Of a stretch of DNA of 64,000 nt, positions 39,117 through 52,099 are shown in pieces. The DNA comes from Trochalopteron elliotii (taxonomy: Eukaryota > Chordata > Aves > Passeriformes > Leiothrichidae), in the NCBI GenBank assembly GCA_024734555.1, contig JANPWX010000215.1:1866929-1930928 (forward strand), given 5' to 3'. How positions within the stretch are numbered: the stretch's first letter is position 1; each line of letters begins with the position of its first letter. A model generated the notes under the pieces. It worked only from the letters and a program-made list of their open reading frames with translations, was not told the origin of the DNA and did no database searches. A program made the translations under genes and the position numbers.

Positions 39117-41023
39117 TTAATCTCTGCATCTTGCCTACCACAGTTTCCAGTGCAGGATTGTCATGTTACAGCAGCAGAGAGAGTTCCTGTGTCGGTGAGA
39201 GAAGAGTTCCCCAGGGCTCCAGCAAAGGCACTGGTCCCGCTCTTGCCAGACCCACAGCTTGGTATTGATGCTGAAGCGCAGGAATGCCGACGGGTTGTAA
39301 AAACTCAAGTATTGTGTCTAGGAATTTAGGAATCTTTCTTTATCCAGAAAAAAAGAAAAAATCATTTTGTAATATGCAAAATATTAATCACCTAAGGATT
39401 GTGATGGATAGAGAGAAAAGATTTTTCAGAGCCAGCCAAGGTGTTTTCACAATAAAAGACTCAATATTTTTCTGGTAATAAGGCCCTCCAATAACCAAAT
39501 ATGAAATATTGACATTACCCATGTGTTCATTTCCGTTCTCATTTTCTATCTTTTTTCATTCTCAAAATATATAAGCTCACATGGGCTAGAATCTCATGAG
39601 CTTTGTCTCTTCATTTTATTACCTATTGCCCAATACTCTTCTCTACTCCTGTATAAGTCCAGTGCACATTCCAGCATCAGCACAGCCGACAAAATCAGCT
39701 TGGCAAAGTTTATCTTAGAAGATATTTACTGTAGTTTGTGAGGGAGATTGGTGACACTGGTTACCTGACAGCAGTTTTGCAGTCAGTCAATAGTAAAGTA
39801 ATTTAATTCCAGTATTCTCTCCAAAGACAATCTTTGAAAGGACAATAATAAAGTAGGAATGACATCAACACAGAAAGAAGCAGAGGACAGGAGAGACCCT
39901 TCAGTTGTGTAGTTCTCATCCAAAAAGTATGCCTTGTTCGTTATTCATGTGTTCAGTGCAGGAGCTCTCATACCCCTCTGTTACTGAGGAATGAATTGGA
40001 AGAAGCTGTTGTGTTGTAGGAGCACTGGCAGCAAGAAAGAGTAACAAAACCTCTAGTAATAGTGTTAATAATTGTAGACTCCAAATGTAAAAATAGGGCA
40101 GTTCCTGGTTTTATAAACAAGGTATCAAAGTTATTTTTCTGTACATGGGTCTCTGTTGCAGGCCCACCATTAACTTTCCTAGGTCTGACCTCTGGTAAAG
40201 GGTGGATTTAACTGGCCTAGACTTAGAAAATTCACCTTCCCAGGACACCACAGGGGCCACTTTTTCCAAGAGGTGTCTCCTTGTTCTTCACTTTAACTTG
40301 GTAAATTCCTTTGAATGTGTCCACCTTAGTTCTTGGGAGGTTTCACTCTGAGTTGAACTGTGCTTAGCATGGATAGTAAAAAGACATGTTACTTTTCTTG
40401 GTACTGAATGGGTTTTCATTTCTGAGAAAGAGTTATTTGATTTGTAGGATAAGAGGAAAATAATTATAAATACAACTTGAGTTCTTAATGGCTAATATTA
40501 AATTTAAAAATGAATAATTGTCTTTCTCTCACTTCAACAAATACTTATCCAGAGGGTGTCGTTACTTTTTCCAGCTCCTCAAAAATGCAAGGCAGAGTAC
40601 TGGACACCTGGGTACCTCCTGGGGGCTCCTGGGTGTTGTATTCCCTCTGGTTTTTTGCATCAGTGAAAATGTGGCTATTACAGTCAGGACCTCAAAGGGG
40701 AAGCCTTTGAAAATGTCATCCACATATCCAAGTTCAGGCCTTATGTATTCAAAAATTGTCTTGTATCTTGGGCTTAGAAGTATCTCTTTATTCATGGCTA
40801 CCTTGCTCAGACAGCTGGTGCCCTGTGTTCAGTTGCTCCTATAGCCATTTGTCATTTATTAATGGTATTATTAGTAGAGTTTCCAGAGCTAGGCCCCTAG
40901 CAATGGATGTGGGACATCCACAAACTAAAACCACCTTATATTCATAGAAAAGTTTCTGATGCAACATTCTGTACTTCCTCCTGGTCTTGTACCAAGACAA
41001 TGTAACACACTGATAGTTCCAGT

Positions 41024-41026
<3 letters not shown>
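39117..41026. other. Non-coding spacer
   Basis: AT-rich sequence between two microsatellites. Short ORFs on both strands lack known motifs. Confidence 0.4.
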
Positions 41027-41084
<58 letters not shown>

Positions 41085-41085
41085 C
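41027..41085. repeat. (CA)24 microsatellite with TA extension
   Basis: An uninterrupted run of 24 CA units (41027-41074) is followed by a short TA run. It should be highly polymorphic. Confidence 0.97.
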
Positions 41086-41964
41086 ATAACTTTATATATA
41101 CAAGCAGATCAGTTTTAAACTATCAGAAAATTTTTCAAGAGTCTAAAGTTTTTGATAATTAGCACTTGAAAAATGTTGTGAAGTTTTTTGTCATTCGTGT
41201 TTTGACATGCAGAGAGTACTGTTTGTACTAAAAAAGTCTGCTAAAGAGTCATTGCTTTCATTTGCACCTCTTGATTAATCTTTTTTGTTGTTGTTGGTCC
41301 ATCACTTTTTCTCATCAGTTATGGTTCTTCGCTGATAATCTAACATGCTTGAAGTTCCTCTTTGATTCTTGAAATGAAAGTTGGATGGTATTGTTTGAAA
41401 AGGTGCTATTCCTGCTAAATAATGAAGTCATTCTGGCTCAGTTTTTTCACTGATAGGTCTCCATTTGGCTAATTGGTCTGATGGCATGTGAAAGAGTTTA
41501 GAGGACATCAAAAAAGTGACAGAAAAAACATGTCCCCAACTTGTTTTAGTGTTCAGTTAAACTTTTCTGAAGTTAATCCTTCTTTTTAAAGCTGTAAACA
41601 TCAGAGGGAGGCTTTATTAAATTGCTTTTACCTCAGACTGCAGGGGGCTTTAATGGAAAAGGGAAAAATGTTTAACGGGAAAAGGGAAACTGTTGAGTCT
41701 TTGTTCTTTTTCTAAGACAAGAACATTGGGAGTCCACACAATGGGATTTTAATAACTGGCGTTTTACCTTCACAGCAGTAAAAAAGATGGGGGCACCTGG
41801 TTTTAATGAACTGGTTAAAAGGAAACTAAGCAATTCCATACAATATGTACTTGAAAAAGCACATAGGAGTATAAATATATTATTTTTAAAAGGTCAAACA
41901 GTTCTATGGAACATATATATGAAGTCTAAGAAAATACTGACAGACTCTCTATTTTGCAGGATCT
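41086..41964. other. Non-coding spacer
   Basis: AT-rich, with no gene or repeat recognised. Confidence 0.4.
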
Positions 41965-42000
41965 CACTTATGCTTCCAGTCACACCTGGAAGCATAAGTG
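41965..42000. repeat. Perfect inverted repeat, 15-bp arms
   Basis: CACTTATGCTTCCAG (41965-41979), a 6-nt spacer, and the exact reverse complement CTGGAAGCATAAGTG (41986-42000) can fold into a stable hairpin. It is mixed-sequence, not simple-repeat, so chance is a poor explanation. I see no terminator, tRNA or known microRNA here. Confidence 0.85.
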
Positions 42001-45000
42001 CACTTCCCTGAGTAGTTAAGCCATTAACAGCATCCTCTGGAGCCCTTGTGGATACATCTGCACTAATGATGGCCCATGGACTTTTCCAGAACTGAGAACA
42101 ACCAACATGGCCTTAACAGACCTGCACTTTTCCTTTTCCTCTTGTTAACCAGCACCAAAACCCCCCTCAGTGCCCAGAGAGGCCTTGTGATGGCTCCATC
42201 TCTGCATTGCCTGGGAAATTCCCAACTGCTGCAGCAGGATGTCCCGTCCTTGGCATTCAGGCCATGGTCACTTAACTTACAAGGTGGTGTGTGAACATAT
42301 GTTGTACATAGCAAGGGTAACTTTTCTGTAAAAGTGAGCAGGAAAAAAGAATTTACAGTGTTATGCTACTGTACATATATTCCAAGGCGCATGTTTCATT
42401 TATTTTTTAAATTTTTAATCTTTGAAGAATTGCAGTTGATGATATGAAATCAGATATATCAGATCCTCTACAACCTTGATATTTTTCTATTTCTCCTCTT
42501 GTAGCTGAAATAAATTCTTCATTTATTGCCTTCAAATTAAACTGTTGTCAAGATACCACAGTATTCTTGGTGGGCTCTGTGTTGTAATGAATCTGAAATT
42601 CTCTGGTACAGCCTCTGGGAGGAGATGCTTGTGGGTTTTCACACCAGTTTGCCCATGTTCTGTGAATACTCTCATTTCTTTCTATTTTTTATTGTTTCTT
42701 GAACAGTTTGTTAGCACTGGACAAGAAAAACATGCAAATGTGGGAGCTCTCTCTTTCTGGCTGGCTGTTCTTGCTGCTGCTGCACAATCTCATAATGCTG
42801 TTGCAGCACTCTGCTCTTCATAGCCCAGAACTCACTGGAACTGCTGTTTCTGGTGCAAGCTGTAAGATCAAAGCAGGTACTGTGGAGAAGTTTATTTTGT
42901 ACTGCTTCATTTCACATATTGTCTATTAACTGATCTCCTGAGTCATTTAAGGTCCTCACAACCTGTCATTGCTTTCATGATTTCTGTTGTTTTGTCATGT
43001 ACCCAGACATTTTTTTTCAGCTTTTATTTATGAAACTTTTATTTATGAAACAGAAGACATTGCAATAATTAAGGAGTTTAGTGCTTGGAAGTTTTTTAAA
43101 GTTTATATGTTTACCTAAATGTCTCACCTACTTTGGTGAGTCAGGATGACCAGTGAGTTCTTTTTATACCCAGTTCAGTGAAGCTGACTTTTTTATCTTC
43201 TGAATCATTTGCTATTACATACTTCCAGAAGAGCTGTATTGCTGCTCTGGCCCTCTGCTATGCAAATAAGCTTTGCTGCTTTTCACTAAATTTTTTACCC
43301 TTTCCTAACAAAATGATTGCTTATAAATTGTTCCACTGTTGTGGCTGTGGTTTAATTTCCATAGGCTCACACAGCTATGCTTCATATCACTGTACACATA
43401 TACAGAACTTGGTGCCTTGGCCCTGTTCTCATTAAACCAAATTTTGAGAATCAAAACTGATTGGACCTGTTTTATGGCTACAGACATAATTTTACCTCTA
43501 GGCACTTTGCTTGGGAGTCCAGTGCATGAGAATCCTGAGTGTTAAAGAGGGTTTTGGGAAGTCATGCAGGCTGTGGTTATAGGTGGTGTGGGGGTGAAAC
43601 TAAACCTGGTATTTGAGCTATTTCACCTTTCAGCAATATAGTGATTTTTTTGTGGAGAAGAAACAGAAACCTTATTCTGTTCACTATTGAAAGATTATGA
43701 AATAGATATTTGTTTTGCTAAAGACATTCAGGTGCAACTACATCACCAAAGCCTACAGAAAATTTGCATCATGCTTATAGATGAAGGTAAGGGCCTGCAT
43801 CTGAAAGGGTAAGACTTTTTACCAAAGGACTGTCAGGTTTTATTTTTAATTAGAAAGTCAATATATGGTATCCAATTTTAGCTGAAGCTTTAAAACAATA
43901 TTAAATTGCATAAAGAAATTATAAGCAAACAAAACAACTTATCGTAATGCCAAAGTTTGCAAAGGTGTCACCCTAGAACACCTGGCCTCCCTAATGGAAG
44001 GGAGCTGGGTGCCCTCCCTGGCCAGCAGGATTGTTTGTCTCTGCTGATGTTCCACTGCTGTAGGCAGTTTGTTTTGAATACTTTGCCAGATGAGATTTCT
44101 ACTGCTTTCTTTTCTCTACTGCCTGGAGAGGATATGCTTTAATTGTAGGAATCATGAATACTGGAGCTGAATTTTGACATTCTTCAAGGCCATTTATCAG
44201 ACCATATATCAAAGTAAGTTTTTGTCTACATGCACTTGAGTTACATGTTTTTCTTGCCTTATTCTGAAGGAACACTGAATATCTGAATGTGTTGGAATTT
44301 TAGACTGTTCATATTTCCCCTCATTATGACATTTACATTCCTTCAAATCCTCCTTTCATAAGAATTTTGTTCCTCTCTCTTCAACCCCGTGGTGTTGGCA
44401 GGCATGTTTCAGGTGCTTCCCTGTGCACTGTGATCCTTGCTGCTCAGGGAATGGTCACACTCTGAGGAAATGGAAGACTGCCCAGCTCCCCTGCTTGTTG
44501 TCCTTTATGATTCATGGCAATGGTACCTGCTGTAGATCATACCCCAGATCTGCTTCTAACCTACCACCCTGGAACCAGGACGGCAGTAGATACTAAGAGA
44601 TGACACAAGTTCAAAAACAAATTGGTCCCCATGATAAAAGTTAAAGCCACCAAATCTGCCAGCTACAGTGGCTGGTGGACAACTGCTGGCCATGGGAGTC
44701 CTGACACAAATAATACTTGGCTTGAGAGTATAAATGCAAAAAAAAGCCCACCAGGGTGCTGTGAAAACTTTGCATTTTTTTATTAATCTTTAAAGGTTAA
44801 TTTCAAATTTTCCACTCTATTAATATCTTTTGCTAGTAATTTGTTTTATAAGATGTATTACTGTTGAGCAATTCTTTGCTTATTCTGCCCCTGTCTTCAC
44901 CGGTCATTTGCTGAGCTGTAGTTAAAGGCACTATTTGTCTATTAATTATCAAAAATAAAAGATATTTTGAAATAATTCTACTCTGCTCTGGAGGAAGCCT

Positions 45001-46507
45001 CACAGCACATGCTTTGTCATGTCTTTGATCATATTGGATTTTGCTTGTTGCTTTATGATATATTTTCCCTTGCTTTTCTTTGTTCCCCTGCTGCTATCTT
45101 GTAGTGTTTTGCAGTTAACTCTAGCTACACTTTAGTTTACTTCAGGCACTTTTTTGTTCCAGTTGCTCGTAATTTTAATAGTTTCCATAACTAGCCCACA
45201 GGCTTCTTTACCATGTCTGCTCAGTCAGTGTTTTTTTAGCATTAACCAGATGTCTGCCCACATAGAACAGTTTTCTAGCTCATTGATATATTAGGTGGAC
45301 AAAATTAGTGCAACTGGTCACCCTTGTGACACAACTTCTGCCATTATGGTTCAGATAAAAGTCTTACTCATGCTCATAAATACTTACATATTTTGTATAA
45401 AAATTATTATTTTTGATTCTTTAATCACATTGTTTTGCACATAGTGCAGTTTTAGTAAATTTAGGATCTTTGCTTCAGTTCTAAATTAAACTGTCCTACA
45501 AAACTAGCTTGAATTTCTTCATTAAAAATAGCAAGAAATGCCTCTAAGGTAATGACCACCTTTTCTTTCATTTCTACATATTTTTCTAGTGATTTGAAGC
45601 CAGAGCATATCTAGCTTTCAAGGTTTTCTGTTTCCTTTTCAAAACTTGATGTACCAAGAGAAGGTTACTGTATCTCTATTTATATAACTCAGAAAGTCAC
45701 CTATCCTTTTTTCATCCATCTGCCCTGAATTCTCTCTGCTGCTACAGTTGTTGCACTCAAAATCTTTCTTGGTTATATAAGTAAAGCTAAAAAATTATTA
45801 GCATAAGGGAAAGTGAAGCACTCTAACCATTACTAGTCCAGATCCGACTGTTTAAAAAAGAATGTTAATGCAGTAAAAATGTTTATACATACACCTCCTA
45901 GTGCCTACTTCCCAGTGTTAGGCTGATGTCTCCACTGCTCCTCTGTGTGCTGAGATTTGTGGGGTTTCGTACTGGTGGCAGTGGTGAGGTGTTACTGAAC
46001 TCCCAGCCTCTGGAGCCTGAGGAATATGATTTTTGTCATAATCCTTGCACTAGGATCAAACTGGGGCAACTTTTATGTGTCTGCCAAAACCCTTTTACAC
46101 CTTTTTCTCTGTCTGCATTGGTCTGTTGCTCCATATTACACCAAATTTACTACATGTGGTGTCTTTTTTCTTTGTTATTGCTAAAACCAGTGCTGTTCAG
46201 CTTCAGGTCTGCAATCATCATGTTAGGGTCTTAAACACTATTCTGCACAGAACAACTGCTTCTTACTGCTATCTTTATAAAACTATGATTCTATTGTACA
46301 AAGACAAATTAAATGTAGACATGTGGTACCCTTCCTGCTACTCTAACCTGTTTTCCTCTGTTGATGCTCTTAGCAACTAGTTTACCTGGGTTAGAAGACT
46401 TAAGACTTCCAAAACATGAGAGAATAAAAACACATGCATGTAGATACACGTGTCTGACAGTCAAATATGTACAATGTTGAGAAAAAGAAGAAAGGGAAAG
46501 ATTCTGC
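42001..46507. other. Non-coding stretch
   Basis: AT-rich sequence with no recognised gene. A moderately GC-rich patch at about 42040-42290 and another at about 44390-44600 could be old repeat remnants, but I cannot name a family. Confidence 0.4.
43021..43050. repeat. Two-copy 15-bp tandem duplication
   Basis: CTTTTATTTATGAAA occurs twice head to tail without change. Confidence 0.9.
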
Positions 46508-46708
46508 TCCCTCCCACACCCAAGACAACTCCAAAACAAAAAAAACACCTGCAAAACAAGAAAACCCCAAAATTAAACCAACCAAAGAAGCCCCAGAGAC
46601 AAACAAAAAATGCAAACCAACCAAGAAACACACCAACCAAAACACCCACTCCCCAAAAAAAACCCAATCAAAAAACCCCAAAGAAAAAATAAACAAACAA
46701 ACAAAAAA
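46508..46708. repeat. A/C-rich low-complexity tract
   Basis: About 200 bases are almost only A and C on the plus strand (units such as AAACCAACC, AAACCCC and AAACAAAC), with T and G nearly absent. Several overlapping long ORFs here (Lys/Pro/Thr-rich on plus, Phe/Gly/Leu-rich on minus) result from this composition and are not genes. Confidence 0.9.
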
Positions 46709-46992
46709 GGCCCTGAGAATTTGAAGACATGCACAAGCAATTGTACAAATTCTCCACAGAGAAACTGAGACCACAATGAACTTCCTTGTCCTTAGGAACT
46801 GTATGGTAAATGGTAGATCTGGGAGGCTTTTTGAAAAGCAATTTGAATACAGTGATTTGGAGAATCCTTTAAAATAATATTTTTTCCCTCTTTAAAAGCA
46901 ATTTACTGTACTTTTTAAAAATTGTCCTCCAAGTAAAAAAATTGTAGGACAATTTTATTTCCTACCAAAAAAACCCAATTAATTGTCCTACT

Positions 46993-47098
46993 GCAAAAAC
47001 AAACAAACAAACAAACAAACAAGCAAAAGAAAAAAAGCCCAAACCAAATCAACAACAACAAGAAAAAACAACAAAAACCCCACAGCAAACCAACAATC
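46993..47098. repeat. Second A/C-rich tract with AAAC repeat
   Basis: Begins with six AAAC-type units and continues as AACAACAACA and AAACCCC-like sequence. An 11-bp inverted repeat (GTAGGACAATT at 46944-46954, AATTGTCCTAC at 46981-46991) sits just to its left. Confidence 0.9.
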
Positions 47099-47900
47099 CT
47101 CCTGATCCTGTTGCATATGTGATTTCTTGTTATACTCATAATTCAATACAGTTAAGCAGAGACTGCCCAGGATGTTTTGCATGGTAATTGACAGCTGCTT
47201 AAACAGAGCATAAAAAGCTTTAAACAATGTAAATCAAGTAATAATAAATGTTATTATCACTTTTATTATTTTTTATAATCTCTATAGTGTTATTATTGGT
47301 ATATAAATCCTTAAATAATGGCGGACAGGTTCATAGCTCGTAAGAATTTGTTAAACATAAAGATAATTTTTAATATGTCATGACATGGCATTTTGATGAG
47401 ATCCATGAAGTATTCTGGAGAAACATCCTGTACTGCCACTTCATTGATCTAAGGTGGCAGATGAAAGTCTTGTCACCTGCAGCACCACCTCATTTCAAAG
47501 TGAATGCAGTTAAGGAGATAGAGTATGGCAATTTTTAATGTAAATAATGTTTTGCCTTTCTGAAGGAGTCCATTTACAGTCTTGAGGCCATTAGACTTCT
47601 GCCCTGGCTTCTTTAGCACTGCAATTCTGCAATGGGATTGAAGAGTCAGTTTGAGATTGATGATTAACTTCTCTCTTGTGCTGCAAACCTTCCTTTTATA
47701 TTTCTGTAAAACTGAACAAATGATTGCTACTAATGTTTTGCTCATCAACTTGTAAGTGAAGGCCATTTAAGACAGAAATGTAGCATTTAGCTCCAGCTGC
47801 TGTTCTAATGTTGCAGAAAGCTTTTGCTGCAGTTCATTAAACTTAACTTCAGGCAGTCACAAAACTGCCAGCTAATTATTTTTTTCTTTCCTCGGCTGAG
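47099..47900. other. Non-coding spacer
   Basis: AT-rich; it ends in a polypyrimidine run (TTTTTTTCTTTCCTCGGCTGAG) that could serve as an acceptor for the candidate exon that follows. Confidence 0.4.
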
Positions 47901-48014
47901 TGAATCCTGGTGTCACCAATTTCCTCTCACAAAATGGAGTTACAGAACTCTTCATTCTGAAGACTGAAGAACAAAGCAGTGAGGAAGACAGTGACATAAT
48001 TCTGTTAAAAACAG
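47901..48014 (+). other. Candidate 114-bp exon, unrecognised, acidic
   Basis: A long polypyrimidine tract ending CTGAG at 47900 precedes the segment, and a strong donor follows (ACAG then GTAAGA, GT at 48015). One frame is open from end to end with 2 nt, 37 codons and 1 nt. The peptide includes NFLSQNGVTELFILK and the acidic stretch EEQSSEEDSD, which reads like real protein, but I do not recognise it. The frame has a stop immediately upstream in the putative intron, as expected of an exon edge. Length and phase match the candidate at 25736-25849. Chance remains possible. Confidence 0.25.
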
Positions 48015-50149
48015 GTAAGACTGAACCAGTGGAACTTTATTTCCCACCAGTTTTTCAGATTATCTTGGGAGTCAGACTCTGTAGGGGAAATTGGTTCTTT
48101 GCTAGTAGGTCACAGGGCCTTTAATTAATAATGGTTAATTTATGTTTTGGGGACTATTAACAAAATTGGAGGTTACATGGGTTCAGCCCTCTGGCTGAAA
48201 AGGAGCAGACTTGGCTGAGAAGTAATTTTCCTCAGTCCTGACTACATGGGGTGTTTTAATCTCTATTATCTCAGTACAAATCAAATTAAATTGTGACAAT
48301 TTCATTTTTTGAAACATCAAAACTGAAAATGAGACCCACAATTGAAAGATACGTGTATGGAGACGTCACTCCTGACCTTGCATATCTACCTGAACACAGC
48401 TCTGTTAACATATGGATGATGGCAGACAACTTTTAGAAACCATTTTAAATACACCTCAAGATCATCTGAACTACCCATGACTTTAAGTTGTTGCTATAGC
48501 TTATAGACAAAGTAACTAAAATCAGAACATCCAAGTGTGTTTAAAGTAACACTCCAAACCAGGAAATGTGAATAACCTCCTGCCATAGAACTGCTCATGG
48601 AATAGGGATTTTGATTGACTCCTGTGGTGATTCATTCTTTAGGGACGTTATAGCCTGAGAATATTTCCAAATTAGTGCACCAAGGTTTTACCCCAGAATT
48701 CTTGGAAAAATAAGAGATACTGAGAATTTGAGCTTATGGTAATGATTATTTATTGTCACATCACAATCAGGATTTCAAAGAGAGACTTCTTTCTATGATT
48801 GTACACACAGAGGAGAGAGACCTTACTATGATTTTACAATTAAAATTTACACAAAATGAGTATTAAAAGGGAACAGCAGAGAAAAAAGTAAAGTAACAAC
48901 AGAATGGCATGATTAAAATATGTAGAATTAGGTATCTTCGAGGTTTCTAAATACATAGTTGCATCTTTAGTTGCAGGAAGAGAGGAAAAAATTACTTCAG
49001 TCTCAAAATTCACATTTTCCATATGCATATTTTTACTTTTGACAGCGTGTCTTCGTGTACTTGTAAGCTGTCAACTGGCAACTATTGTTGCCTCACTGCG
49101 ATCTTAAGAGTGAGAAGACACATCAAAAGAGAATTAAGGCCATGATAGCACTCAGTGCAAATCAGAAGAGATACACATAAGGCTGAAATTTGGCATTTGT
49201 GTCAAGCACCAAGACACAATGGGGACACAGGAAGAAAGCTGCTGAGGGAATTCAGTTTGAGTATGAAAGCAAGACACAATATGTAACCCTTTGTCTTATA
49301 CAAAAATTTCATCATTTTTACATGACACAAGTTGTGTAAATTAGTTTGGGTTCAGCTCGGGAGAGGTTTTTGTAGGACTTCATTAGGCAGTGCATAAAAA
49401 ATAATCTCTCAGTACTGGACCACCAACAAACTGAATGTCCAGTCACAGAACTGTTAACTAAATTCTGGTCATGGGCTCAAATCCTATTGCTATTTCCATA
49501 TAGATATCTTAAGGATCGGCACTGGGAAAAGTTAAGAAGCTGAGAATTAAGTCACATTTTGACATGTATAAATAAGAATGAGGGTTTTCTCTCTAGTTAT
49601 AATTATTCAGAGAAGGAAAAAATATATTTGTTTTGAAATGCAGCACTGAAATTGTGATGAAACATTTTTTATTTGTAAACTAAACAAAACTGAGCAACAA
49701 TTTTCTGCCATTTTAAAGAATTATATGACACTCTGAAGGGTATTTTTGAAAATAAAAGAAAACCTTATTCATTTTATAATTTCAATTTCAGAATATAATT
49801 CTAATAAATTTAAGGGCTAGGTTCTGAATAAAATCCACAAAATATCAAAACATATGTGGGAGCCTTTAACCCCTCATCTATAAATGAACACGCACCAAAT
49901 CTTATTTTCTCTGAAAAGACAAAGATTTCTACATACATCAACCTATAATGATAATTAAATAGGTTCAGTAATTGAACTGTTAGAAATGAGATTTCTTTGA
50001 AAATGGAAAACAACAAGACCTATGGATCATGGATTTTTATCCCATGGCTAAGTTTTACCTTCATTATAGTGACAATTCGAAGGACTTTTCCCTTGCCTAA
50101 AGGGGCTCCAAGTCAGTCCTGGGGCTCCCAGCAGACCCTTAAGAAGGCT
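48015..50149. other. Non-coding stretch
   Basis: AT-rich, with no gene or repeat family recognised. Confidence 0.4.
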
Positions 50150-50290
50150 GGGGTGTTGGGGGCACTAATGACCTCCTTGGGTCTTTTGTCCTGTGTGCAG
50201 CTGCCTCCCTCAGGGCCACAGTCTGCAGTGAGCTGTGGTCAGCATGCTGTCCACACATTCCCTTTTCAGCAGAGCTGTTACCTAACCAAA
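50150..50290 (-). mobile_element. Old CR1 ORF2 3'-end relic, antisense
   Basis: The minus strand reads AGCTCTGCTGAAAAGGGA, GTGGACAGCATGCTGACCA and AGGAGGTCATT in the order found at the end of the CR1 reverse-transcriptase ORF (protein about AERxxxVDSxLT). It is short, diverged and broken by stops. The 146-codon plus-strand ORF running over it (49997-50437) is antisense to CR1 and is not a gene. Confidence 0.6.
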
Positions 50291-52099
50291 CCAGGACTGG
50301 AAGGATTAGGCAGTATCCAACAGCATAACTTGCCAAGACAGGTCAGAATATCAATACCAGAAATGGCTTATGCTTCAGGCTGGAAGGGTCAATGCCCAGC
50401 ACGGCCACGTATGGATATAGCCACAGGTTGGTGCTGACAGCCTGTCACCCTGACACTGCTGTGCTCTCATGAGGCTCAGTCCTGTCCCAGAGCAGAGCTG
50501 CCTGACAGCAGAAAGAGGAATGGCACATGCCCAATGCCATTCAAGGTGAGCCTTGATGTAAGCTTTCCATCTTTTTTGTTTAAGCAGGACTTAGAAAAGA
50601 TGCCTGTTACCAAAAGCATGTAGAGATGCTTCACCAGAATGTCACCACGGGAAAAACCTCCACAGCCAGGGGCACTGCCCAAATGAAGGTAAGCAAAATT
50701 ACACACCTTCAGCCTCTGCCAAAAAGAAATGAATTTGCAAGCAGAGACTGAGACACACACATACACACCCAACCCATCCCCACCCCACCCCCCAAAAAAT
50801 GCAAATGTTTGTTCACCAGCCTGATTATTACTTGCTTTTGGATAGACAGCCAACTTTCCTGTATCAAAAAAAACAATCAGAATATTTAGAGATAAAATTT
50901 TCAGTAGCTAAACTGATAGTGATGTCAAGCAGATCCTGAATGGCTGCTCAAGCTCACTACTGTTTCAGCAGGGTAGTTTTCTAGATTTTCTTGATTCTCC
51001 AATATTGTAGGTTTCCACATTACTAGAAGACTGAAACATTTACAAGGCTTATCTATGTCTCTTGATTTACCTCTCACTTCCTGTCCTTTCATCACACTTG
51101 TACTAGAAAATCATATTCTCCTGTAATCTTTTTGAGATTCTTTTTAAAATAAAGACTAGCATTCTCACTAATCTAAAAGTCTTGCAAACAGTTGCCAAAG
51201 TCCTACCACATTTTCTTTACTGAATACAAAGACTCTATCATCTTCATTAGTATACCACAGCTAATTTGCTAAATTTAAATGAGAATTATGTTTTCTTCTC
51301 TCTGATTTTCTTAAATCAGAGAGTTACAAAATTTTACCTGTATTGAAATAAGTACATTGAAATGATCTAAAAATTCCTCTATCCCTCTATTAGGTTGTAG
51401 GTGGAAATTCAAGACCAATCCTTCTGTGGTTTTACTGTGGATTCCAGCAGGAGAAAATGTAGGTAGGAGTTACTTGTGAAATTCCTGAAATGCCTTGAAA
51501 ATCAGAGTTGTGTGCTCTCAAAATTGTGTTTAAATCTTTTAGGAGTTAGCTTGGAAAGGTTACTGGGCAGGTAATAACTACTGAAATAGGACAAACCCCC
51601 ATGATACAGTGTGTAAATTACACAGCAGAACTGGACATGAAAAAAATTGAGTTTTGGAGAGCACAGAGATAAGCAATTATGAAAAACTGCAAAAATGACT
51701 TCTTTTCATTTTGTCTAGGGACAGTTACAGATTCAGCTTCACTTGAAGTGAATAGATGTCTTTCAGTGAGATCTTGATTGATTCTCCACAGGAGGGCTGT
51801 TTTTTTTCTGATATAAAAATGGCAAGGAAGAAAATGTCATCATTTTTTATTTAATTTATTGGATATTTATCAATTGACAAAATACGTTTTGTAAATTTCC
51901 AAGTCAATTAAGACTGCAGCAACAGAGTTGATTGTTACCATGGCATCAGAAAGTATTTTTCTTTTTAAATAGAAAGATTAATTTTTATCAAGAATATGTT
52001 TGCTAATGCCTTTCAGAACAAAAAGAAGAGACTGCTTAAAAGGTGGTCATATTTTTGGGATCTGGCTTTTATTTTAATCTATCCCAGCATAGTATACTA
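50291..52099. other. Non-coding stretch beyond the THSD7A 3' end
   Basis: A GC-richer part at about 50340-50530 gives way to AT-rich sequence. A C/A-rich patch lies at about 50755-50800. AATAAA motifs on the minus strand (plus TTTATT at 51846-51851, 51855-51860 and 52068-52073) could be further polyadenylation sites of THSD7A, so part of this may still be 3' UTR. Confidence 0.4.

Noticed and set aside
46400..46776. Several overlapping 67- to 124-codon ORFs on both strands
   Set aside because: They result from the A/C-only tract, giving Lys/Pro/Thr-rich or Phe/Leu/Gly-rich artefacts.
49997..50437. 146-codon plus-strand ORF
   Set aside because: It runs antisense over a CR1 relic and has no protein-like signature.
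1..52000. CRISPR arrays, tRNA, rRNA or prokaryotic operons
   Set aside because: No spaced direct repeats, no tRNA A/B boxes in order, no rRNA motifs; the region is vertebrate intergenic DNA.
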